Of a stretch of DNA of 64,000 nucleotides, positions 57,901-64,000 are shown one piece after another; position 1 is the stretch's first letter, and each line of letters starts with the position of its first letter. The position numbers were made by a program, and so were the translations under genes. Source of the DNA: an uncultured Pantoea sp. (lineage in GTDB: Bacteria > Pseudomonadota > Gammaproteobacteria > Enterobacterales > Enterobacteriaceae); assembly GCA_913778495.1 (NCBI GenBank), contig CAJYVD010000020.1, forward strand, positions 1 through 64,000. The letters are read 5' to 3'. A model generated the notes under the pieces. That model was not told where the DNA came from. It was given only the letters and a program-made list of their open reading frames with translations, and ran no database searches.

Positions 57901-58828
57901 ATTTAACCAGGTGAATAAATCGTTCGCCGGCAAACCCGCCGTGCGCGATCTGTCGCTGCATATTGAAAAAGGCAGCTTTACGGTGTTGATTGGCACCTCT
58001 GGCTCAGGCAAATCCACTACGCTGAAAATGATCAACCGGCTGGTGGAGCACGACAGCGGAGAGATCCGCTTTGCCGGAGAAGCGATTGAACACCTGAACG
58101 CGCGCGCGTTGCGGCGGCGCATCGGGTATGCCATTCAATCCATTGGGCTATTTCCTCACTGGACCGTGGCGAAAAACATTGCCACGGTGCCCGCGCTGCT
58201 GGGCTGGTCGCGGACGCAAATCACGGCGCGCGTGGCCGAACTGCTGACATTACTTAACCTGGATGCGCACCTTGCGACGCGCTATCCGCATCAGCTCTCG
58301 GGCGGCCAACAGCAGCGCGTTGGGGTGGCGCGCGCGCTGGCGGCCGATCCCGAACTGCTGCTCATGGACGAGCCGTTTGGCGCGCTGGACCCGGTTAACC
58401 GTCAGGCGCTGCAGCAGGAGATGCTGCGCATTCAGCGACTGTCGGGCCGGACCATTGTTCTGGTGACGCATGATATCGACGAAGCGTTAACGCTGGCCGA
58501 TAGGCTGGTGTTGATGAATAACGGCGAGATTGTGCAGCAGGGCACTCCTGTCACGCTGCTGACGCAGCCAGCCAGCGAATTTGTGCGCACCTTTTTTGGC
58601 CGCAGCGAACTGGGCGTCAGGCTGTTGGCGCTGGGCAGCGTCGGCAGCATTGTGCGTCGCGGCGAGTGGCTGGTGGGAGAGCCAATTGCGGCCACGCTGA
58701 CGCTGCGCGATGCCCTGTCGCACTTCATCGCGCGTCGCGCCGACCGGCTGCCGGTGGTGGATGCACAGCAGCAGCCGCTGGGCGTGCTGCACTTCGGCGA
58801 TTTGCTGCAGCAACAGGTGGCGCACTGA
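57893..58828 (+). CDS. yehX: ABC transporter ATP-binding protein YehX
   Basis: ATPase of the OsmF-YehXYW betaine importer, 311 residues (E. coli 308). Walker [10 protein letters not shown] is at about 36-44, the signature is [15 protein letters not shown] and Walker B is [18 protein letters not shown]-terminal CBS-like accessory segment (about 240-311) is typical of betaine ATPases such as ProV/OpuCA. The start at 57893 overlaps yehY and the stop overlaps yehW (TGATG), so the operon is tightly coupled. Confidence 0.95.
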   Translation: MIEFNQVNKSFAGKPAVRDLSLHIEKGSFTVLIGTSGSGKSTTLKMINRLVEHDSGEIRFAGEAIEHLNARALRRRIGYAIQSIGLFPHWTVAKNIATVPALLGWSRTQITARVAELLTLLNLDAHLATRYPHQLSGGQQQRVGVARALAADPELLLMDEPFGALDPVNRQALQQEMLRIQRLSGRTIVLVTHDIDEALTLADRLVLMNNGEIVQQGTPVTLLTQPASEFVRTFFGRSELGVRLLALGSVGSIVRRGEWLVGEPIAATLTLRDALSHFIARRADRLPVVDAQQQPLGVLHFGDLLQQQVAH

Positions 58829-59580
58829 TGCGCGCGCTACGCGATCCGCTGTGCTGGCTGACGGCGGTATTTTTGCTGCTGTTAGGGGGATTACCGCACA
58901 GCGGGCCGCTGTTTGCCCGGTGGTTTCCCGATCTGGTGCGGCCGCTTTATCAGCAGCAGGACTTTTGGCGGCTGGCGCTGGCACATCTGATGTTGGTCGG
59001 CAGCGGCAGCCTCCTTGCGGTCGGGGTGGGCGTAGCCAGCGCGATTTTCGCGACGCGCCGCGCCGGGCGAGCGTTTCGTCCCATGCTGGAAACGGTGGCG
59101 GCAGCCGGACAAACGGTGCCTCCGGTGGCAGTGTTGGCGATTGCGGTGCCGGTGATGGGATTCGGCGCACTTCCGGCGGTGATCGCGCTGTTTCTTTATG
59201 GCTTGCTGCCGATTGTGCAAGGCACGTTGGCGGGGCTGGATAGCGTGCCGGCCAGCAACCGAGACATTGCGCGCGGCGTCGGCATGGGCGCCTGGCGACA
59301 GCTGTGGCAGATTGAGCTGGCGCTGGCTGCGCCGGTGATACTCGCGGGCATCCGCACGTCGGTGATGATCAATATTGGCACCGCCGCGATCGCCTCCACG
59401 GTGGGGGCGGAAAGCCTCGGATCGCCGATAATTATTGGTTTGAGCGGCTTTAACACCGCGTACGTGATTCAGGGCGCGCTGTTAGTGGCGCTGCTGGCGC
59501 TGATTTGCGACCGCCTACTGGCGCGCATCCAGCGTAAGCTTAGCTGGCAGGCAGCAACAGACTGTAACCCACCAGCATAA
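58828..59580 (+). CDS. yehW: ABC transporter permease YehW
   Basis: Second permease of the betaine importer, 250 residues (E. coli 243) with six helices. The EAA-type loop is [42 protein letters not shown] is conserved in the family. The start overlaps the yehX stop. The last 41 bp overlap the 3' end of yohO on the opposite strand. Confidence 0.94.
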   Translation: MRALRDPLCWLTAVFLLLLGGLPHSGPLFARWFPDLVRPLYQQQDFWRLALAHLMLVGSGSLLAVGVGVASAIFATRRAGRAFRPMLETVAAAGQTVPPVAVLAIAVPVMGFGALPAVIALFLYGLLPIVQGTLAGLDSVPASNRDIARGVGMGAWRQLWQIELALAAPVILAGIRTSVMINIGTAAIASTVGAESLGSPIIIGLSGFNTAYVIQGALLVALLALICDRLLARIQRKLSWQAATDCNPPA

Positions 59581-59647
59581 CGCCGCCCATGCCGCCGATA
59601 GCCATCAGGGCAAACAGCGAGCCGATCAGAATTTTTGTCCAGTTCAT
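59540..59647 (-). CDS. yohO: Small membrane protein YohO
   Basis: A 35-residue single-helix protein, [20 protein letters not shown] then [15 protein letters not shown]. It has the same length as E. coli YohO and the same position between yehW and mlrA. The shared FMA(L/V)GGIGGVML pattern from memory of the E. coli protein supports the call. An AGG lies 9-10 nt before the start. It is below usual gene-finder limits and overlaps yehW by 41 bp in convergent orientation. Function is unknown. Confidence 0.9.
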   Translation of the reverse strand: MNWTKILIGSLFALMAIGGMGGVMLVGYSLLLPAS

Positions 59648-59721
59648 AGGAAAACCTGAAAAGTCATGAAGTGCGGCATGATAACGCGCCAGTTCGGCGC
59701 GGAAAAGGCCGCGTGTGCGGT

Positions 59722-60459
59722 TTACTGCATGGGATCGTGGCTGTGGGTTGCAAAGCCTTGTGCTTGCCAGTGCTCGAACTGCTCCAGCTGACGTCGCGTC
59801 GGCTTTTTGCCGGTCCAGATAAACAGGTTTTGCCCGGGAAAGAGTTCAGGGCGGGGCATATCCAGCGGCTCAGCGAGAACGTCCATGCGCCAACCGTGCT
59901 GCGCTAAACGCCAGGCTTCCAGCCAGATGCGGGTGCGATCTTCCACGCCCCAACCAATCATAAGACCATCTTTGCCCGGTTTCTTGCGGCTTCCCGCCAG
60001 GCAGAAAGCCACATAGTCGATCAGCGCGCCGTCCAGCAAACTGCACATCGTGCGCGCCGTGTTCTGATCGAGACCGAGGCGCTGACGTACCGGAACAAAC
60101 ACGTGATCGATAAGCGCATCAACCGGATGTTCACGACCCATCGTCGCAATTTTGGTACGCAGTTTAGAAGGACGGACGTGACGCAGCACGCTCATCAGTT
60201 CTTCCTGCAGCGCGGTCCAGCCATCATGCACATTGAAGGATTCGCCCTCGAGCAGCGCTTTTACCTTACCCACAGGCACACCGCTCTCTATCCAGCGTTT
60301 TATCTCTTCGATACGCTGAACATCTTCGTCATCGAACTGGCGATGACCCCCTTCTGTGCGCTGAGGCTTTAACAGACCATAGCGGCGTTGCCATGCGCGA
60401 AGCGTGACCGGGTTGATTCCGCAGCGCTCGGCGACATCGCCAATACTGTATAAGGCCAT
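59722..60459 (-). CDS. mlrA: MerR-family transcriptional regulator MlrA
   Basis: Activator of csgD, and hence of curli and biofilm matrix, in E. coli. It has 245 residues with ATG 60459 (E. coli 243). The MerR helix-turn-helix is [20 protein letters not shown] and the following [20 protein letters not shown], which is almost identical to E. coli. The C-terminal domain is B12-binding-like in fold but lacks an obvious cobalamin DXHXXG motif. GAGG precedes the start; an upstream ATG at 60486 is not used. A TTGTACA palindrome of the MlrA type lies 54-83 bp upstream. Confidence 0.94.
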   Translation of the reverse strand: MALYSIGDVAERCGINPVTLRAWQRRYGLLKPQRTEGGHRQFDDEDVQRIEEIKRWIESGVPVGKVKALLEGESFNVHDGWTALQEELMSVLRHVRPSKLRTKIATMGREHPVDALIDHVFVPVRQRLGLDQNTARTMCSLLDGALIDYVAFCLAGSRKKPGKDGLMIGWGVEDRTRIWLEAWRLAQHGWRMDVLAEPLDMPRPELFPGQNLFIWTGKKPTRRQLEQFEHWQAQGFATHSHDPMQ

Positions 60460-60512
60460 AGCGTCCTCAAAAATTCTGACCTGCATAACAATACCTTAAC
60501 CGCCGAAGCTGG

Positions 60513-60541
60513 GTTGTACAATGATTTTCTTTCTGTACAAC
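60513..60541. promoter_or_regulatory. MlrA-type palindrome between mlrA and XRE gene
   Basis: GTTGTACA (60513-60520), 13 bp, TGTACAAC (60534-60541) is a perfect 8-bp inverted repeat. It is close to the reported MlrA site in the csgD promoter (TTGTACA-N12-TGTACAA core). It sits in the divergent region and directly abuts the -35 of the XRE promoter. Confidence 0.7.
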
Positions 60542-60570
60542 TTGACGCTGGGCGCAAATCAAGGCTTTAT
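60542..60570 (+). promoter_or_regulatory. Possible promoter of XRE-GNAT operon
   Basis: TTGACG and CTTTAT with 17-bp spacing (5 of 6 and 3 of 6 to consensus). The start region would lie in the palindromic operator at 60573-60600. Confidence 0.45.
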
Positions 60571-60572
60571 TT

Positions 60573-60600
60573 CACATATGAGAAATAATTCCCATATGTG
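60573..60600. promoter_or_regulatory. Palindromic operator of the XRE regulator
   Basis: CACATATG, 12 bp, CATATGTG is a perfect 8-bp inverted repeat ending 9 bp before the ATG at 60610. The central GAAATAATTC is itself nearly symmetric. Autoregulation is the simplest reading. Confidence 0.65.
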
Positions 60601-60609
60601 AGAGAAGAG

Positions 60610-61173
60610 ATGACGGATTCAGATAGCGACGCGCGTCTCGCCGCCCGACTTGCCGCCCTGCGCGTGCAGCGCGGATGGTCGCTGGACGCGTTAGCAGAGG
60701 CAACCGGAATCAGTCGCGCGTCATTGTCGCGCATTGAGCGCGCCGAAACCAGTCCTACGGCAGCCTTGCTTAATCGACTGTGCATTGCCTACGGCACCAC
60801 TATGTCGCGCCTGTTGCGCGACGTGGAGGAGGAGACGCCGCAGTTGCTGCGCGCGGCGCAGCAGCCGATATGGCACGACGCGGCCAGCGGCTTCCAGCGT
60901 CGGAGCGTCTCCCCGCCTGCCCGCGATTTTAAAGCCGAGGTTATTGAGGGCGTGCTGCGTCCGGGCGCGCGTATTGATTACGACGCGCCACCGCTGCACG
61001 GCATGGAGCAGCATATCTGGCTCCAGTCTGGCGAATTGACCTTCACGCTGGGTGACCAGCGCTGGACGCTCCAGGCCGGTGACTCGCTGCGTTTTCATCT
61101 TACGGGCAAATCCACGTTTGAAGCGGATGCTGAACGCGGGGCGCGCTACCTTTTAGTGGTGTGTAAACCATGA
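60610..61173 (+). CDS. XRE family regulator with cupin domain
   Basis: Repressor-type protein of 187 residues from ATG 60610. The lambda-type helix-turn-helix is at about 11-65 (WSLDALAEATGISRASLSRIERAE). A cupin sensory domain is at about 110-187 (GMEQHIWLQSGELTFTLGDQRWTLQAGDSLRF). PuuR and related regulators share this plan. GAGAAGAG precedes the ATG, whereas a GTG 12 bp upstream lies in the operator. Its stop overlaps the GNAT start (ATGA), so they form an operon. The ligand is unknown; no catabolic gene is nearby. Confidence 0.87.
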   Translation: MTDSDSDARLAARLAALRVQRGWSLDALAEATGISRASLSRIERAETSPTAALLNRLCIAYGTTMSRLLRDVEEETPQLLRAAQQPIWHDAASGFQRRSVSPPARDFKAEVIEGVLRPGARIDYDAPPLHGMEQHIWLQSGELTFTLGDQRWTLQAGDSLRFHLTGKSTFEADAERGARYLLVVCKP

Positions 61174-61709
61174 TGCAGATTGAAATCTTACGCGCCGCAC
61201 AGGCGCAGGCACAGCTTGATGCCCTAACCGACGTGTTGCACGGCTGCGTGGCCGACGGAGCCAGCGTGGGCTTTACCGATATCGCCGATCGCACGGTGAT
61301 GAGGCGCTTTTGGCAGAGCAAAATAGAGAGCCTGGCGGGCGAGGAAAATCACTTGCTGGTGGCCCGTGTGCAGGATGTTATCGTCGGCACGGTGATGCTG
61401 GGGTTCAGCGCCATGCCGAATGGGCGGCATCGGGCGGAGATTTCCAAGCTGCTGGTGCATCCGGCGGCGCGCCGCCAGGGCATTGCCCGCAGCCTGATGC
61501 TGCAGGCTGAACAGCTGGCGGCCGCGCAAGGTAAAACGTTGCTGGTACTGGATACGCGCAGCGGCGATGTCGCCACCGCGCTCTATCTGTCGCTGGGCTG
61601 GCATATTGCCGGGTCGATTCCGGGCTATGCGATCTCTACTACCGGCGAGCTTGAGGCGACCACCGTGATGTACAAACCCTTGGATGAAAGCGCTTCGCGG
61701 GCTGAATGA
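61170..61709 (+). CDS. GNAT family N-acetyltransferase
   Basis: Acetyl-CoA-dependent acetyltransferase fold, 179 residues. The acetyl-CoA-binding motif A is KLLVHPAARRQGIARSLM near residue 95, followed by VLDTRSGDVATALYLSLGW. It is cotranscribed with the XRE/cupin regulator, a recurrent pair in proteobacteria. The substrate cannot be inferred. It ends 90 bp before dinG. Confidence 0.87.
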   Translation: MMQIEILRAAQAQAQLDALTDVLHGCVADGASVGFTDIADRTVMRRFWQSKIESLAGEENHLLVARVQDVIVGTVMLGFSAMPNGRHRAEISKLLVHPAARRQGIARSLMLQAEQLAAAQGKTLLVLDTRSGDVATALYLSLGWHIAGSIPGYAISTTGELEATTVMYKPLDESASRAE

Positions 61710-61757
61710 GGAATCGGGCGCGAAAAAATGGCCGCGAAGGCTGACGCTGTGGTCATA

Positions 61758-61773
61758 CTGTGTAAAAATACAG
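61758..61773. promoter_or_regulatory. LexA (SOS) box of dinG
   Basis: CTGTGTAAAAATACAG fits CTG-N10-CAG and is very close to the consensus CTGTATATATATACAG. It lies about 26 bp before the dinG start. E. coli dinG is also LexA-controlled. Confidence 0.92.
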
Positions 61774-61798
61774 GCCAATTTCGCAAACAGTATTCAAC

Positions 61799-64000
61799 AT
61801 GGCCCTCACAGCAGCGATAAAAAGCCAGATAGCGCAATGGTATAAGGCGCTGCAGCAACAGGTTCCTGATTTCATTCCGCGCGCACCACAGCGCCAGATG
61901 ATTGCCGAGGTGGCAAAAAGCCTCGCCGGCGATGAAGGCCGTCATCTGGCGATTGAAGCGCCAACCGGTGTGGGTAAAACGCTCTCGTATTTGCTTCCCG
62001 GCATTGCCGTCAGCCGTGCCGAGGAGAAGCGCCTGGTGATCAGCACCGCTAACGTGGCGCTGCAGGATCAAATCTTCAGCAAGGATTTACCGCTGCTGAA
62101 AAAAATCATTCCTGACTTAACCTTTACCGCCGCCTTTGGCCGCGGGCGCTACGTCTGTCCGCGTAACCTTGCCGCCCTGGCGGCCACCGAGGAGCAGCAG
62201 GGCGATCTGCTGTTCTATTTTGACGATGAGGCGGTCACCGGTTCAAAAGAGGAGCAGAAATTCTGCGCCCGGCTGGAGAAAGATCTGCATCGTCATCAGT
62301 GGGATGGCCTGCGCGACCACAGCGATGTCGCTATTGATGACAGCCTGTGGCAGCGCCTCTCAACCGACAAAGCGAACTGCCTCGGGCACCATTGTCGCTG
62401 GTACCGTGAATGCCCATTTTTCGTCGCACGCCGCGAAATAGAACAGGCGGACGTGGTGGTGGCAAACCACGCGCTGGTGATGGCGGCAATGGAGAACGAA
62501 TCGGTGCTGCCGCCGGCCAAAAACCTGATGTTGATCCTCGATGAGGGACATCATCTGCCCGAGGTTGCGCGCGACGCGCTGGAGATGAGCGCAGAAATTA
62601 CCCCCGGCTGGAGCAGTCTGCAACTCGACCTCTTTGTGCGTCTGGTGGAAACCATCATGGCGCAGTTTCGTCCTAAATCGCCGCCGCCGTTGACCAATCC
62701 GGAGCGGCTCAAAGGGCACTGCGATGAGATGCGTGAACTGTTGCAGACGCTGAGCGGCGAACTTAATCCGCTGCTGCCGCCGCACAATCAAGCGGGAGAA
62801 TACCGCTTTGTGCTCGGCGCGCTGCCTGAGACGCTGATGACGATTTGTGCACGTCTGTTTAAACTGAGCGACGCCCTGCGTGGCCTGAGTGAAGGGTTGC
62901 TGAACGAGTTAGGTGAGCAAACGGGCAAAGCGGATATCATGCGCCTGCACAAAGCGATCTTGCAGCTTAATCGCCACTTTGGCTGGTTTGAGGCAATCAG
63001 CAAGCTGTGGCGTCTGGCGGCGCTGGAAAAAGCCTCGAATGCACCGGTGTCGAAGTGGGTCACGCGCGAGATACGCGACGGTCAGGCGCACCTGCTGTTT
63101 CACTGCGCAGGCATCCGCGTGAGCGATCAGCTGGAGAAACTGCTGTGGCGTAAAATTCCGCATGTGGTGGTCACCTCCGCCACGCTGCGTTCGCTGAACA
63201 GCTTTAGCCGGCTACAGGAGATGTCGGGGCTGAATGAGAAAGCGGGCGATCGCTTTGTGGCGTTGGATTCGCCGTTCAACCACGTTGAGCAGGGCAAACT
63301 GGTGATCCCGCAAATGCAGTTTGAGCCGCTGATGGCCAATGAGGCCGAGCATATCGCGGAGATGGCGCGTTTCTTTCAGCAGCAAATGGCGGAGGAGAAG
63401 CATAAAGGCGTGCTGGTGCTGTTCGCCAGCGGACGCGCTATGCAGCAATTCGTTGCGCAGCTTCCTGCGCTGCGCTTGCTGATGCTGGTGCAAGGCGATC
63501 AGCCGCGCTCTCGGCTGGTTACGCTGCACCGCGAGCGCGTTGAGGCGGGGAAAACCAGCATTCTGGTTGGGCTGCAATCGTTCGCGGAAGGGCTGGATCT
63601 CAAAGGTGAGCTGCTGTCTCAAGTGCATATTCACAAAATTGCTTTTCCGCCGGTAGACAGTCCGGTAATTTTGACCGAGGGCGAGTGGCTAAAGAGCCTC
63701 AAACGCTATCCCTTTGAGGTGCAAAGTTTACCCAGCGCGTCGTTTACGCTGATTCAGCAGGTGGGGCGCTTGATCCGCAGCCATAGCTGCTTTGGTGAAA
63801 TTGTGATTTATGACCGCCGCTTGCTGCACAAAGCCTACGGCAGTCGTTTGCTGGCGGCGCTGCCGGTTTTCCCTATCGAGCAACCCGCGGTGCCAGCGGC
63901 GACAAAAAAACGGCCCGACGCGGCAAAAAATCCTGAATGCACGGCGCTGGCCGGGCATCATAATGACGGTCGCCGCACTGCGGCGCGACCAGGACGCAGG
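61799..64000 (+). CDS. dinG: ATP-dependent DNA helicase DinG (runs to window end)
   Basis: XPD-like 5'-3' superfamily-2 iron-sulfur helicase that resolves R-loops and branched DNA, SOS-induced. From ATG 61799 the N-terminus is MALTAAIKSQIAQWYKALQQ, as in E. coli. Walker A is EAPTGVGKT. The four Fe-S cysteines are in GRYVCPRN and NCLGHHCRWYRECPFF. DEGHH, TSATLRS, FAEGLDLKG and IQQVGRLIRS are the other motifs. The frame stays open to 64000 (734 codons), beyond the E. coli length (716). A run of seven A at 63904-63910 lies where the conserved part ends; one more A would place a stop near 63936. No stop is seen in the given frame. Confidence 0.95.
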   Translation, partial: MALTAAIKSQIAQWYKALQQQVPDFIPRAPQRQMIAEVAKSLAGDEGRHLAIEAPTGVGKTLSYLLPGIAVSRAEEKRLVISTANVALQDQIFSKDLPLLKKIIPDLTFTAAFGRGRYVCPRNLAALAATEEQQGDLLFYFDDEAVTGSKEEQKFCARLEKDLHRHQWDGLRDHSDVAIDDSLWQRLSTDKANCLGHHCRWYRECPFFVARREIEQADVVVANHALVMAAMENESVLPPAKNLMLILDEGHHLPEVARDALEMSAEITPGWSSLQLDLFVRLVETIMAQFRPKSPPPLTNPERLKGHCDEMRELLQTLSGELNPLLPPHNQAGEYRFVLGALPETLMTICARLFKLSDALRGLSEGLLNELGEQTGKADIMRLHKAILQLNRHFGWFEAISKLWRLAALEKASNAPVSKWVTREIRDGQAHLLFHCAGIRVSDQLEKLLWRKIPHVVVTSATLRSLNSFSRLQEMSGLNEKAGDRFVALDSPFNHVEQGKLVIPQMQFEPLMANEAEHIAEMARFFQQQMAEEKHKGVLVLFASGRAMQQFVAQLPALRLLMLVQGDQPRSRLVTLHRERVEAGKTSILVGLQSFAEGLDLKGELLSQVHIHKIAFPPVDSPVILTEGEWLKSLKRYPFEVQSLPSASFTLIQQVGRLIRSHSCFGEIVIYDRRLLHKAYGSRLLAALPVFPIEQPAVPAATKKRPDAAKNPECTALAGHHNDGRRTAARPGRR

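Overview
The window looks like a chromosomal segment of a GC-rich member of Enterobacterales, most likely Pantoea or a close Erwiniaceae relative. Most proteins can be aligned from memory with Escherichia coli K-12 counterparts of nearly identical length: YbhA 272, Pgl 331, BioC 251, UvrB 673, YbhP 253, BglX 765 and YohO 35 residues. Gene content such as the PQQ glucose dehydrogenase and an orphan idi also fits. No species marker was tested.

Layout. (1) 1-8589: accessory metabolic block with gcd, an unknown AT-rich gene, an MFS exporter, and a sugar-type module (Gfo/Idh/MocA oxidoreductase divergent from a BadF-type kinase and a ROK regulator). Near-identical inverted copies of a GC-rich non-coding repeat flank this block (1-147 and 8590-9010). 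(2) 8590-9626: gene-free cluster of structured repeats, including a second, diverged copy in opposite orientation and a 41-bp tandem array. (3) 9627-30267: ybhA, pgl, ybhB, the BirA-controlled divergent bioA/bioBFCD locus, a degenerate orphan ABC ATPase, SOS-controlled uvrB, ybhK, the Moco-riboswitch-controlled moaABCDE operon, a yaiW-like lipoprotein, ybhL, the ybhN-clsB-ybhP operon and ybhQ. (4) 30464-36957: rhlE-dusC, an MFS carrier, a PiT phosphate transporter and a CorA-family channel. (5) 36999-60459: ldtB, a GH15 hydrolase, yohF, yohD, yohC, pbpG, a large MscS-type channel, dld, bglX, a cluster of less common genes (MpaB-like oxygenase, small membrane protein, suppressor-of-fused protein, chemoreceptor, idi), then osmF-yehYXW, the tiny gene yohO and mlrA. 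(6) 60610-64000: an XRE/cupin regulator-GNAT operon and LexA-controlled dinG, which runs off the window.

The order is a mosaic. In E. coli rhlE lies close to dinG, whereas here about 30 kb separates them, and most of that matches the E. coli yoh/yeh neighbourhood near 47-48 min.

Most genes are housekeeping: biotin and molybdopterin synthesis, DNA repair, cardiolipin synthesis, peptidoglycan maintenance, osmoprotectant uptake. Several regulatory sites are readable: a BirA operator, two LexA boxes, DnaA boxes, a Moco riboswitch, a sigma-28 promoter for the chemoreceptor, an MlrA-type palindrome at mlrA, and an 8-bp palindrome at the XRE regulator. The least explained items are the covarying hairpin repeats around 8.6-9.6 kb, the UrtE-like ATPase with a lost ABC signature, and the suppressor-of-fused protein. 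I found no prophage, insertion sequence, CRISPR array, tRNA or rRNA.
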